A DNA stretch of 64,000 nt from Burkholderia sp. (lineage in GTDB: Bacteria; Pseudomonadota; Gammaproteobacteria; Burkholderiales; Burkholderiaceae): NCBI GenBank assembly GCA_031253835.1, contig JAIRVP010000007.1, forward strand, positions 83,962 to 147,961. Reading direction: 5' to 3'. Made by a program: the position numbers and the translations under genes. Position 1 is the first letter of the stretch; each line of letters opens with the position of its first letter. Shown piece after piece: positions 51,526-61,337 of this stretch. The notes under the pieces are model-generated. The model was not told the origin of the DNA. It searched no databases and worked only from the letters and a program-made list of their open reading frames with translations.

Positions 51526-54059
51526 AGGCCGCGTTCGCACTGCGACTGCGCGCGCTCGGCCGCCGTGCGGCCGACTGGTGCGCACGCGGCATCGGGCTGC
51601 CGGCCGAGCGCACGCGGGTCGACTGGCTCGTGCGGCTGTTCTTCCACGCACCGCCGCCCGGCCGGCCCGATCACGTGCGCCGCTGGGTGCGCGTCGCGTT
51701 CCTGCGGCTCGCGCACGACTGGGGCGTGCTGCAGCCGTTGAGCCCGCGCGAATGGCTGTGGCGCGCGATCGTGCGCGCGCCGCGCGCGGCCGACGGCCGG
51801 CCCGCGCGCGATCCGCTCGCGTGGTTCGACAAGACCGTCGTGCCCGCTTACGTGGCCGGGCGCGCGGTCGCCCGGCGCATCAACGCGCTGCTCGATCGGC
51901 TGCCGTGGACGCGCTGGGGCGGCTGGCTCGATGCGCGCGCGAACGGCGTCGGCCGGCGCCGCTGGCTCGCGCCGCTGCTGCTCGTGGCCGGCGCGGTGCT
52001 GTGGGCCGCGGCCGGGATGTCGCCGCTGATGCCCGGCGCGCAGTTCGCCTTCTTCGCGATCGTCGCGGTGCTGGCACTCGCGCTGCGCCGCCTGCCGGGC
52101 CATCTGCCGACGCTCGCGCTCGCGTCGCTCGCGCTGCTCGCGACGGTGCGCTACGTGTGGTGGCGCACGACGCAGACGCTCGACTTCCGCAGCCCGGTCG
52201 AGGCCGTCGCCGGCTACCTGCTGTACGGCGCCGAAGCCTATACGTGGATGATCCTGCTGCTCGGCTTCGTGCAGACCGCGTGGCCGCTCGACCGGCCGAT
52301 CGTGCCGCTGCCCGACGACCCCGACACCTGGCCGACCGTCGACATCTACATCCCGACCTACAACGAGCCGCTGTCGGTCGTGAAGCCGACGGTATTCGCC
52401 GCGCAGAGCATCGACTGGCCGACGGCGAAGCTGCGCGTGTACCTGCTCGACGACGGCCGGCGCCCCGAGTTCGCGGCGTTCGCGGCCGAGGCCGGCATCG
52501 ACTACCTGACGCGCGACGACAATCGCCACGCGAAGGCCGGCAACATCAACCGCGCGCTGCCGAAGACGCACGGCGAATACATCGCGATCTTCGACTGCGA
52601 TCACGTGCCGACGCGCTCGTTCCTGCAAACGACGATGGGCGTGTTCCTGCGCGACCCGAAGTGCGCGCTCGTGCAGACGCCGCACCATTTCTTCTCGCCC
52701 GATCCGTTCGAGCGCAACCTCGGCACGTTCCGCGAGATCCCGAACGAGGGCAACCTGTTCTACGGGCTCGTGCAATCGGGCAACGACCTGTGGAACGCGA
52801 CGTTCTTCTGCGGCTCGTGCGCGGTGCTCAAGCGCAGCGCGCTGGAGGAGGTCGGCGGCGTCGCGGTCGAGACCGTGACCGAGGATGCGCACACGGCGCT
52901 CAAGCTGCACCGGCGCGGCTATACGTCGGCGTACCTGCCGACCGTGCAGGCGGCCGGCCTCGCGACCGAAAGCCTCGCGGGCCACGTGAAGCAGCGCACG
53001 CGCTGGGCGCGCGGAATGGCGCAGATCTTCCGCATCGACAACCCGTTCCTCGGGCGCGGGCTCGGCTTCATCCAGCGGATCTGCTACGGCAACGCGATGC
53101 TGCACTTCTTCTACGGGATTCCGCGGCTGGTGTTCCTGACGATCCCGCTCGCGTACCTGTTCTTCCACCTGTACTTCATCAACGCGTCGTCGCTCGCGCT
53201 CGCGAGCTACGTGATCCCGTACCTCGTGCTCGCGAACGTCGCGAACTCGCGGATGCAGGGGCGCTACCGCCATTCGTTCTGGGCCGAGGTCTACGAGTCG
53301 GTGCTCGCGTGGTACATCGCACTGCCGACCACCGTCGCGTTCTTCAGCCCGAAGCACGGCAAGTTCAACGTGACCGACAAGGGCGGCAAGATCGACGAAG
53401 GCTACGTCGACTGGTCGACGTCGAAGCCGTATCTCGTGCTGTTCGGCCTGAACGTGCTCGCGATCCTCGCCGGCCTGTGGCGGCTGGTGGCCGACCAGGG
53501 CGACGAGGCGTCGACGATCCTGATCACGCTCGGCTGGACCGTGTACAACCTCGCGATGCTCGGCGCGGCGCTGGCCGTCGCGCGCGAGACCAAGCAGGTG
53601 CGCGTCACGCACCGGATCGCGATGCGCGTGCCGGCCATGCTGCTGCTGGCCGACGGGTCGACCGCCGCGTGCTTCACGAGCGACTACTCGACCGGCGGCC
53701 TCGGGCTCGAAGCCGTGCCGGGGCTGCCGCTCGCCGTCGGCGACACGGTGACGGTGTGCGTGACGCGCGGCGACCGGGCGTTCCCGTTCCCGGTGCGCGT
53801 GACCCGCGTGACGCCGACGCATGTCGGCGTGAGTTTCGAGGAACTCACGCTCGAACAGGAGCGCCAGCTCGTGCAGTGCACGTTCGGCCGTGCCGATGCG
53901 TGGCTCGACTGGCATGAAGGCGAGCGTCTCGACACGCCGCTCGGCGGGCTGAAGGAAGTGCTGCGGATCGGGCTGGACGGTTACGTACGGATGTGGAAGG
54001 GTGCGGCGCGCGGCGTGCAGGCGATGCTGGCGCCGAAACTCGATCGGGCGCGCGACTGA
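51522..54059 (+). CDS. bcsA: Cellulose synthase catalytic subunit BcsA
   Basis: An 845-residue GT2 synthase with an N-terminal extension, about 8 TM helices, and a cytoplasmic glycosyltransferase domain with DDG (310-312), DCD (358-360), TED (453-455) and QRTRW (491-495). The C-terminal PilZ domain has the c-di-GMP motifs RVTHR (694-698) and DYSTGG (721-726), so synthesis from UDP-glucose should need c-di-GMP. The gene is in an unusual place: after bcsQ and about 8 kb from bcsB. The start overlaps the bcsQ stop by 4 bases. Confidence 0.97.
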   Translation: MKAAFALRLRALGRRAADWCARGIGLPAERTRVDWLVRLFFHAPPPGRPDHVRRWVRVAFLRLAHDWGVLQPLSPREWLWRAIVRAPRAADGRPARDPLAWFDKTVVPAYVAGRAVARRINALLDRLPWTRWGGWLDARANGVGRRRWLAPLLLVAGAVLWAAAGMSPLMPGAQFAFFAIVAVLALALRRLPGHLPTLALASLALLATVRYVWWRTTQTLDFRSPVEAVAGYLLYGAEAYTWMILLLGFVQTAWPLDRPIVPLPDDPDTWPTVDIYIPTYNEPLSVVKPTVFAAQSIDWPTAKLRVYLLDDGRRPEFAAFAAEAGIDYLTRDDNRHAKAGNINRALPKTHGEYIAIFDCDHVPTRSFLQTTMGVFLRDPKCALVQTPHHFFSPDPFERNLGTFREIPNEGNLFYGLVQSGNDLWNATFFCGSCAVLKRSALEEVGGVAVETVTEDAHTALKLHRRGYTSAYLPTVQAAGLATESLAGHVKQRTRWARGMAQIFRIDNPFLGRGLGFIQRICYGNAMLHFFYGIPRLVFLTIPLAYLFFHLYFINASSLALASYVIPYLVLANVANSRMQGRYRHSFWAEVYESVLAWYIALPTTVAFFSPKHGKFNVTDKGGKIDEGYVDWSTSKPYLVLFGLNVLAILAGLWRLVADQGDEASTILITLGWTVYNLAMLGAALAVARETKQVRVTHRIAMRVPAMLLLADGSTAACFTSDYSTGGLGLEAVPGLPLAVGDTVTVCVTRGDRAFPFPVRVTRVTPTHVGVSFEELTLEQERQLVQCTFGRADAWLDWHEGERLDTPLGGLKEVLRIGLDGYVRMWKGAARGVQAMLAPKLDRARD

Positions 54060-54086
54060 CGCGGCGCTCATCATGGAGTGGGTTAG

Positions 54087-55643
54087 ATGACGTTCTGGAA
54101 TCTGTATTTCATCCTGAAGTTCGCGCTGTTCGCGACCGGGCGCCTGCAGCCGTTCTGGCTCGCGAACCTCGCGTTCGCGGTGGCGCTCGTCGCGAGCGCG
54201 CCGATCCGGCAGCGTGCGTGGCGCATCGTCCGGCAGGTCGTGGCGATCGTGATCGCGGTACCGCTGCTCGCACGCGAGATGCACGCGCCGCCGCTCGCGC
54301 GTCTCGTCGACGCCGCACGAGAAGTGAGCACGTTCCGCCTCGACTACTGGATGGAGCTGCTGCCGCGCCTGCTGCCGCCCGTGCTCGTGCTGACGGTGAT
54401 CGGCGCGCTGATCGTCTATTTCATCGTCAACCGCTGGCTGCGCGTCGCGACGTTCGTGCTGGCCGTGCTGATCGTGATGCCGCTGTGGCAGGCCGGCAAC
54501 GGGTTGATGGCGCGCGTCGTCGCGCCGGCCCAGCAGCAGGCGAACGCAACGGGCGCCACGCGGGCCGATCAGCCCGAGGACCACAACGCGGCGCTCGCGA
54601 CGTTCCGCGCGCAGGAGTCGCAGCGGCAGGTCGCGTTCGGCCATCTCGGCAACGATCCGGCCGCGCAGTTCGACGTGATCGTGCTGCACATCTGCTCGCT
54701 GTCGTGGGACGACCTCGATGCGGCGAAGGTGCGCAACCATCCGATGCTGAGCCACTTCGACTACCTGTTCACGAACTTCAGCACGGCCGCGAGCTACAGC
54801 GGCCCGGCGGCGATCCGCGTGCTGCGCGCGAGCTGCGGGCAGGAGGCGCATGCAGACCTGTACAAGCCCGCGCCGCAGCAGTGCCACCTGTTCTCGCAAC
54901 TGGCGAGCGCCGGCTACTCGGTGCAGTCGCTGCTGAACCACGACGGCCATTTCGACAACTTCCTGCAGGTGATCCACGACAACATCGGCGTGCCCGACGC
55001 GCCGATGATCTCGAACGCGGCCGCGCCTGTCGCGATGCACGCGTTCGACGGCTCGGCGATCAAGGACGACTATTCGACGCTCGCGAACTGGTACGCGCAG
55101 CGCGCGTCGGTGCCGGGGCCCGTCGCGCTGTACTACAACACGATCAGCCTGCATGACGGCAACCGCATCGTCGGGAGTGCGCTGACGAGCATCGACTCGT
55201 ATCCGCAGCGCGCGACGAAGCTGATGAACGACTTCGACCGTCTCGCGGACCTGATCGCGCAGTCGGGCCGCCGCGCGGTGATCGTGTTCGTGCCCGAGCA
55301 CGGCGCCGCGCTGCGCGGCGACAAGAACCAGGTCGCCGGCCTGCGCGAAATCCCGACGCCGCGCGTCGTGCACGGGCCGGTCGGCGTGCGGCTCGTCGGT
55401 TTCAACGGCAATCACGGCGCGACGACCGTGATCGACCAGCCGACCAGCTTCCTCGCGCTGTCGCAGTTGCTGTCGAACCTGGTGTCGAACAGCCCGTTCA
55501 AGCCGGGCACGACGCTCGCGCAATACGCGGCGGACCTGCCGCGCACGCGGATGGTCGGCGAGAACGAGGGCACGGTGACGATGCAGACGGCCGCGGGCTA
55601 CGCGGTGAAAACTCCGGACGGCGTATGGATCGACGAACAGTAA
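54087..55643 (+). CDS. bcsG: Cellulose phosphoethanolamine transferase BcsG
   Basis: A 518-residue inner-membrane enzyme with 4 or 5 N-terminal TM helices and a periplasmic alkaline-phosphatase-like zinc domain. The probable nucleophile Ser is in NFSTAASYSGPAAIRVL, with metal-site motifs VPEHGAALRGDK and a Cys pair (RASCGQ, QQCHLF). In E. coli BcsG adds phosphoethanolamine to cellulose; its presence with BcsE and BcsF predicts the modified polymer here. It follows bcsA after 27 bp, and its TAATG end overlaps the bcsR-like gene. Confidence 0.94.
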   Translation: MTFWNLYFILKFALFATGRLQPFWLANLAFAVALVASAPIRQRAWRIVRQVVAIVIAVPLLAREMHAPPLARLVDAAREVSTFRLDYWMELLPRLLPPVLVLTVIGALIVYFIVNRWLRVATFVLAVLIVMPLWQAGNGLMARVVAPAQQQANATGATRADQPEDHNAALATFRAQESQRQVAFGHLGNDPAAQFDVIVLHICSLSWDDLDAAKVRNHPMLSHFDYLFTNFSTAASYSGPAAIRVLRASCGQEAHADLYKPAPQQCHLFSQLASAGYSVQSLLNHDGHFDNFLQVIHDNIGVPDAPMISNAAAPVAMHAFDGSAIKDDYSTLANWYAQRASVPGPVALYYNTISLHDGNRIVGSALTSIDSYPQRATKLMNDFDRLADLIAQSGRRAVIVFVPEHGAALRGDKNQVAGLREIPTPRVVHGPVGVRLVGFNGNHGATTVIDQPTSFLALSQLLSNLVSNSPFKPGTTLAQYAADLPRTRMVGENEGTVTMQTAAGYAVKTPDGVWIDEQ

Positions 55644-55822
55644 TGCTTCCCGGCGACGGCGATGACGATCGCCTGTCGCAACCGAACGACGTGATCGGTC
55701 TCGCGCGGCACCTGCCCGCGCTCGATCCCGAACGCTATGTCGACGAGCAGGCGCGCCGCGCGTTCATCGAGTCGCTCGATCGCTGGCCGACGCTCGCGAA
55801 GCTGATGGGGTTGAAGCCGTAA
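55643..55822 (+). CDS. bcsR: BcsR-like small cellulose protein
   Basis: A 59-residue protein that resembles E. coli BcsR (YhjR): NDVIGLARHLPALD in the middle and SLDRWPTLAKLMG near the C-terminus correspond to the family's DI-x-L and RWP-x-L motifs. BcsR binds BcsQ and stabilises the complex. ATG 55643 overlaps the bcsG stop (TAATG); an in-frame ATG at 55625 would add six residues. In E. coli bcsR is the first gene of its operon; here it is the last. Confidence 0.75.
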   Translation: MLPGDGDDDRLSQPNDVIGLARHLPALDPERYVDEQARRAFIESLDRWPTLAKLMGLKP

Positions 55823-55828
55823 ACGCAC

Positions 55829-55854
55829 GACGGCCGGCGTGGGTGCCGGCCGTC
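55829..55854. terminator. Hairpin at the end of the cellulose operon
   Basis: A perfect 10-bp inverted repeat, GACGGCCGGC (55829-55838) and GCCGGCCGTC (55845-55854), lies 7 bp after the bcsR-like stop and before the convergent pirin gene. No T-run follows on either strand. Confidence 0.55.
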
Positions 55855-55877
55855 TGCGATCGGGTGGGCGAACGCGC

Positions 55878-56762
55878 CTATTGCGCCTTGCGTTCCGGCT
55901 GGCGCGTCCATTCGTTTTCTTCGCCCGGCACCTTGCCGAACGTCTGGTCGGCCCACGCGGCACGCGCCGCGTCGATCTTCGCGCGCGCGCTCGAGACGAA
56001 ATTCCATTCGATGAACCGCTCGCCAGGCAGGTGTGCACCGCCGAGCAGCATCACGCGTGCGCCATTCGCGCTCGCGAGCGCCACCGTCGCGCCCGGTTCG
56101 AGCACGGCCATCGTCGCGGGGGCGAGCGGCGTGCCGTCGATGGTGAGATCGCCGTCGACGAGATAGACGCCGCGCTCGTCGTGCTCCGCATCGAGCGCGA
56201 GCTGCCCGCCCGACGTGAATTCCGCATACGCATAGAGCGTCGGCGAGAACACGGCGACCGGCGACGCGAGCCCGAACGCGGTACCCGCGATCACGCGCAC
56301 ATTCACGCCGTCGCGCGTGAGCGACGGCAGCGTGTCGGCCGCGTGATGAACGAACGCGGGCGTGGTGTCTTCATGCTCGACCGGCAGTGCGACCCAGGTC
56401 TGGATCCCGTGCACCGGCTGCTCGAGCGGCCGGTCCTCGTCGGGCGAGCGTTCCGAATGCACGATGCCGCGGCCGGCCGTCATCCAGTTCACGTCGCCCG
56501 GCACGATCTTCTGCCGGAAGCCGAGGCTGTCGTGATGCATCAGCGAGCCGTCGAACAGGTAGGTGACGGTCGCGAGCCCGATGTGCGGATGCGGCAGCAC
56601 GTCGATGCCGCGGCCGGCCGGCAGCACGGCCGGACCCATTTCGTCGAAGAAGATGAACGGGCCGACGAGGCGCGCGGCGCGCGCGGGCAGCACGCGGCGC
56701 ACGACGAGGTTGCCGATGTCGCTTTCGCGCGGCGTGAGCAGGGTCTTGATCGAGTCGGACAT
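55878..56762 (-). CDS. Pirin-family bicupin protein
   Basis: A 294-residue pirin. The metal site in the first cupin is intact (HPHIGLATVTYLFDG, then HHDS and ERSPDE with HSE), and the motifs VPGDVNWMTAGRGIVHSE and GIQTWVALP are typical. Bacterial pirins bind Fe2+ or other metals, and some are quercetin dioxygenases; the role here is open. ATG 56762. It is followed in transcription order by nothing; the OsmC gene lies 31 bp upstream on the same strand, and the two probably share a transcript. Confidence 0.92.
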   Translation of the reverse strand: MSDSIKTLLTPRESDIGNLVVRRVLPARAARLVGPFIFFDEMGPAVLPAGRGIDVLPHPHIGLATVTYLFDGSLMHHDSLGFRQKIVPGDVNWMTAGRGIVHSERSPDEDRPLEQPVHGIQTWVALPVEHEDTTPAFVHHAADTLPSLTRDGVNVRVIAGTAFGLASPVAVFSPTLYAYAEFTSGGQLALDAEHDERGVYLVDGDLTIDGTPLAPATMAVLEPGATVALASANGARVMLLGGAHLPGERFIEWNFVSSARAKIDAARAAWADQTFGKVPGEENEWTRQPERKAQ

Positions 56763-56793
56763 GGCGGGAATCTCGTGGTCGATGCGGTAAGCG

Positions 56794-57186
56794 TCAGGCG
56801 ATCGCCGTGTCGATCGTGATCGGATGCGTGAGGATCTTGTGTACCGGGCACGCGTTCGCGATCTGCAGCAGGCGCTCACGCTGCTCGCCGGTCAGGTCGC
56901 CGTCGAGCGTGATGCGGCGCACGATCGTGCTGCCCGCGCTGCCCGATTCGTGCGCGAGCTTCACGTGCACTTCGGCAAGCGGCCAGCCCTTGCGTTGGGC
57001 ATACATCTTCAGCGTGATCGCGGTGCACGCGCCGAGGCTCGACAGCAGCAGCGCGACGGGCGTCGGTGCCGCATCGCCGCCGCCGAGCGACGCCGGTTCG
57101 TCGGCGCGCCACTGGTGGACGCCGTCGCTGAAGTGGACGAGGTAATCGACCGAGCCGATGCTCGCTTCGACGGACAGTTCGCTCAT
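56794..57186 (-). CDS. OsmC-family peroxiredoxin-like protein
   Basis: A 130-residue OsmC/Ohr-like protein with the two expected redox cysteines: one in [15 protein letters not shown] and one in [11 protein letters not shown]. Members reduce organic hydroperoxides with thiols; the subgroup here (YhfA-like) is not settled. It is transcribed together with the pirin gene downstream and lies 51 bp downstream of the antiporter gene, suggesting one stress-related unit. Confidence 0.9.
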   Translation of the reverse strand: MSELSVEASIGSVDYLVHFSDGVHQWRADEPASLGGGDAAPTPVALLLSSLGACTAITLKMYAQRKGWPLAEVHVKLAHESGSAGSTIVRRITLDGDLTGEQRERLLQIANACPVHKILTHPITIDTAIA

Positions 57187-57237
57187 TGTTGTTCCAGGTG
57201 GGGAAAGGGGGAGGCCGGCGGCGTGGCCGGCCGGGTG

Positions 57238-58818
57238 TTACGGTTCGAGCAGCCGCTGCAGCCGCAGTTCCTCGAAATCGAGTTCCGATTCTATGCGGTG
57301 CAGCGTCGCGTCGTCGACCTTGCCGTCGCCGTGCAGGTCGAGCAGCGCACGGCGCGATATGCCGACGAGCTCGAGTTCGACGCGCAGCATGCGCGCGCGC
57401 ACGCCGGCCGGTTCGGCGCCGTGCCGGTGCGCGCGTTCGTTGAACGCGACGCGGTTGCGGTATTCGGCGAGCAGGCGGTCGAGCGACTGGCGTTCGAGAT
57501 CCGACCCGCGCTGCTCGCGCGCGTCGAGCTCGGCGAGCGCTGCGCCGAACGTGTGGGCGCGCACCGCATGCTCGGACATCGTGCGGCGCGCGGCCGGGCG
57601 CAGCTTCAGCACGCGGATCAGCGGCGCGAGCGTGCCGCCCTGCACGACGAGCGTTGCGATGATCAGCAGGAACGTGCTGAACAGGATCAGGTCGCGGCCG
57701 GGGAAGTTGCCCGGCAGCGCGATCGCGGCCGCGAGGCTCACGACGCCGCGCATGCCCGACCAGCCGAGCACGACGGCTTCGCGCCACGACCACGGCGTGT
57801 GGCCCGCACGCGGCGCGCGCAGCCGGCCCGGCAGCCACATCGCGACGAATACCCACACGATGCGCGCGCCGATCGCGGCGGCGGTGGCCGGCAGCGCGAC
57901 GCGCAGGCCGGCCATCAGCACCGCGCCTTCGTAGTTCACGCGCGCGAGGATCGCATGCAACGCGAGACCGATCAGGATGAACACGAGCGCGTCGAGCACG
58001 AACACGATCGCTTCCCACGTCGCCTTTGCCTTGATCCGCATGTCGGCGTCGAACACGCGATGCTGGCGCACGCCGAGTACCAGGCCGCAGGTGACGACCG
58101 ACAGCACGCCCGAGCCGTCGACGGCTTCCGCGATCCCGTAGCTGCCCCACGCCATCGCGAAGGTCACGACGATGCCGAGCATCGGGTCGCGCAGGCGCGG
58201 CAGCACCCAGCTCATCGCATGGCCGCACGCGAGGCCGACCGCGATGCCGATCAGCGTGAGCGAGAAGAACAGGCCGGTGGCGCTCGCGGCCGTGATCGAC
58301 GCGGCGAGCGCGGCCGACACGGCCATCTGGTACAGCAGCAGGCCCGATGCGTCGTTGACGAGGCTTTCGCCTTCGAGCACCGCGACGAGCCGCGCGGGCA
58401 GCGGGTGGCGTTGCAGGATCGCCTTCGCGGCGACGGCATCGGGCGGCGACACGATCGCGCCGAGCGTGAAGCACGCGGCCCACGGCAGCGCCGGGTTCGC
58501 CGCATGCACGGCGAGGGCGACCGCGACGGTCGTGAACGCCACCGCGCCAAGCGCGAGCGACGCGATCGAGGCGAGCTGCTCGCGGAATTCCTTCCACGCG
58601 GTGTAGAACCCGCTCGACATCAGCAGCGGCGGCAGCACGGCCACGAGCAGCAGCGCCGGGTCCATGTCGGGCACGCGCTTGCCGGCGATCGCGATCACGC
58701 AGCCGCCGAGCAGCAGCACGACGGCCGGTGGAATCGAGATCCGCTCGGCGAGCCACGTGAGCGCGCCCGCGCCGCAGATCAACAACAGCAGGTAATGAAA
58801 GAGTTCGACGTTGGTCAT
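57238..58818 (-). CDS. CPA1-family Na+/H+ antiporter
   Basis: A 526-residue exchanger with about 12 TM helices and a cytoplasmic tail of about 120 residues. The ion-binding motif ESLVNDASGLLLY (the ND pair of CPA1 exchangers) is intact, with GAIVSPPDAVAAKAIL and SGMRGVVSLAAAIALP in the expected places. It exchanges Na+ or K+ for H+ and serves pH or salt homeostasis. The tail is helical and charged, a probable regulatory region. First gene of an apparent unit with OsmC and pirin; the XapX gene 25 bp upstream may belong too. Confidence 0.92.
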   Translation of the reverse strand: MTNVELFHYLLLLICGAGALTWLAERISIPPAVVLLLGGCVIAIAGKRVPDMDPALLLVAVLPPLLMSSGFYTAWKEFREQLASIASLALGAVAFTTVAVALAVHAANPALPWAACFTLGAIVSPPDAVAAKAILQRHPLPARLVAVLEGESLVNDASGLLLYQMAVSAALAASITAASATGLFFSLTLIGIAVGLACGHAMSWVLPRLRDPMLGIVVTFAMAWGSYGIAEAVDGSGVLSVVTCGLVLGVRQHRVFDADMRIKAKATWEAIVFVLDALVFILIGLALHAILARVNYEGAVLMAGLRVALPATAAAIGARIVWVFVAMWLPGRLRAPRAGHTPWSWREAVVLGWSGMRGVVSLAAAIALPGNFPGRDLILFSTFLLIIATLVVQGGTLAPLIRVLKLRPAARRTMSEHAVRAHTFGAALAELDAREQRGSDLERQSLDRLLAEYRNRVAFNERAHRHGAEPAGVRARMLRVELELVGISRRALLDLHGDGKVDDATLHRIESELDFEELRLQRLLEP

Positions 58819-58843
58819 GCGTGGCCGGGGGGGAAGGGGGGCA

Positions 58844-59104
58844 TCACGACGGCTTGCGGTCGTTCGTCGTGCCGCCCGGCAGCGCGCCGAACATGTGCTG
58901 GCTGCACTGCGCGTCGCGCCACGCGGTGTTCAGCCGATGGCCCGACAGCATCCGGCGCGCGACCGGCAGGATCTGTTCGCCCGCCAGCATGCCGAGCAGG
59001 CCGGTGAGCGCGATGATCGGCGGCGCCGGCGAGTTTACGCCGATTGCGCCATAGATGACGCCGGCGAGGATGCCGGCGAGCAGCGACAGGAAATACGGTT
59101 TCAT
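58844..59104 (-). CDS. XapX-domain (DUF1427) small membrane protein
   Basis: An 86-residue protein. Residues 1-50 are a XapX domain with two TM helices around the motif NSPAPPIIALTGLLGMLAGEQ; the remaining 36 residues are polar with one Cys. The function of XapX proteins is unknown. Its close paralog lies at 61152-61319. It diverges from the isochorismatase-like gene across a 275-bp gap and lies just upstream of the antiporter gene. Confidence 0.85.
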   Translation of the reverse strand: MKPYFLSLLAGILAGVIYGAIGVNSPAPPIIALTGLLGMLAGEQILPVARRMLSGHRLNTAWRDAQCSQHMFGALPGGTTNDRKPS

Positions 59105-59379
59105 GGTGAGCATCCCGTGATGGCCGACGAGGGCGCGGTGCGCGTCGTCAAGGTCTTGAAAGCGTATCGGGTTTGCGTGAAGAAAAAAAGGGCGGGTGGC
59201 CCCGATCGGGCATCGATTCCGGAATCGGACCGATTCCGTTTCTTGGGTGTTCGCGCCGCGCATTTGCGGCTTAAATATTTCGGCCCGGATGACGATCCGG
59301 CGCCGATGTACCCCCGGCTCCTCCCGTTTTCACGGTCGAGGCAGGCCCCCCTTTTTTCGTTCACAGGACACCTTGCGCC

Positions 59380-60066
<687 letters not shown>

Positions 60067-60129
60067 CGGGCCGCCGGCTGCGATCGTCGCGCGGGATGCG
60101 GCGATCGCCTGCCATCGGCCGTCATGCGT

Positions 60130-61053
60130 TCAGGCGGCGGGCAGCGCCCACGGCGCGTGCGCGAAGTGCTCCGCGAGGAAGTCGAGCAACACCGTCACGC
60201 GCGCGGCGCGCAGCATGCCGGGCGGCGTGACGAGGTTCACGTTGATGTCGGCGATCTTCCAGTCGCCCATCACTTCCTCGAGCTCGCCGCGCTGCATCGC
60301 TTCCCATACGAGGAATTCGGGTTGCAGTGCCAGGCCGTGGCCGGCGACGAGCGCGGGAAGGATCACGTCCGCGTTGTTGGTGCGGATGCGGCCATGCACG
60401 GACACGCCGACTTCGTCGCCCGAGGCCGGGTGGCGGAAGCGCCAGTGCTCGGGCGTCGGCAGGTTCGTGTAGGTGAGGCACACGTGCTGTTCGATGTCGC
60501 GCGGGTGCGCGGGACGGCCGCGCCGGTCGAGGTAAGCCGGTGCCGCGACGAGCGGCCGGCGCACCGCGCAGAGGCGGCGCGAGCGCAGCGACGAATCGTT
60601 GAGCTCGGCGATGCGGATCGCGACGTCGAAGCCGCCGGACACGATGTCGACGATGTGGTCGGTGAGCACGAGGTCGATGTCGACGCGCGGATAGCGCTCG
60701 AGAAACACGGGCAGCACCGGCGACAGGTGGCGCAGCCCGAACGACATCGGCGCATTCACGCGCACGAGGCCGTGCGGTTCGAGTGCCTGCGCGGACGCTT
60801 CGTTCTCGATCAGCTCCGCGTCGGCGAGCAGGCGGATCGCGCGGTCGCGCAGCAGCTCGCCGGTCGGCGTGAGCGACAGCTTGCGCGACGTGCGGTACAG
60901 CAGCATCGCGCCGAGACGCTTTTCGAGGCGCGCGATCGCTTTCGACACGGTCGGCTGCGACACGCCGAGCAGGTCGGCGGCTTTCGCGAACGAACCGGTC
61001 TCCGCGACGCGCGCAAAGATGGCCCAGGCTTCGAGATCAGGAAGGTGTTGCAT
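60130..61053 (-). CDS. LysR-family transcriptional regulator (CrgA/DsdC-like group)
   Basis: A 307-residue LysR protein with helix-turn-helix [25 protein letters not shown] and an effector domain that contains the motif [19 protein letters not shown] typical of the CrgA-like subgroup. ATG 61053 starts [16 protein letters not shown]. It diverges from the XapX-amidohydrolase-DoxX genes (gap 98 bp) and converges on the isochorismatase-like gene; the divergent operon is its likely target. Confidence 0.92.
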   Translation of the reverse strand: MQHLPDLEAWAIFARVAETGSFAKAADLLGVSQPTVSKAIARLEKRLGAMLLYRTSRKLSLTPTGELLRDRAIRLLADAELIENEASAQALEPHGLVRVNAPMSFGLRHLSPVLPVFLERYPRVDIDLVLTDHIVDIVSGGFDVAIRIAELNDSSLRSRRLCAVRRPLVAAPAYLDRRGRPAHPRDIEQHVCLTYTNLPTPEHWRFRHPASGDEVGVSVHGRIRTNNADVILPALVAGHGLALQPEFLVWEAMQRGELEEVMGDWKIADINVNLVTPPGMLRAARVTVLLDFLAEHFAHAPWALPAA

Positions 61054-61151
61054 GGTCGGAACGAATGGCAAGGACACGAAACGGCTGCGACGACCCGCCA
61101 AGGCGGGCGCGCGATGCAGTCGATTCTAATCCGGCCGGGAGAAAAATCGTT

Positions 61152-61319
61152 ATGGAATCTTATCTACTTTCGTTGGGCGCCGGCGTGCTGATCGGCGTCG
61201 TATACAGCGTGATCAAGGTGCGTTCGCCGGCACCGCCGCTGATCGCGCTGGTCGGCCTGGCCGGCATGCTGATCGGCGCACAGGCGATCGCGCCGGTCCG
61301 TCACTGGCTCGGCTTCTGA
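61152..61319 (+). CDS. XapX-domain small membrane protein
   Basis: A 55-residue protein made of one XapX domain: two TM helices around VRSPAPPLIALVGLAGMLIG. It is a shorter paralog of the protein encoded at 58844-59104, with the same SPAPPxIAL core. ATG 61152 is supported by the divergent LysR arrangement. First gene of the amidohydrolase unit. Confidence 0.85.
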   Translation: MESYLLSLGAGVLIGVVYSVIKVRSPAPPLIALVGLAGMLIGAQAIAPVRHWLGF

Positions 61320-61337
61320 CCGCATCGAGGACACTTC

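Noticed and set aside
51129..55523. A 1464-codon minus-strand open frame opposite bcsQ, bcsA and bcsG
   Set aside because: Same cause: reverse-strand frame of strongly biased codons, with the real genes on the plus strand showing full family motifs.
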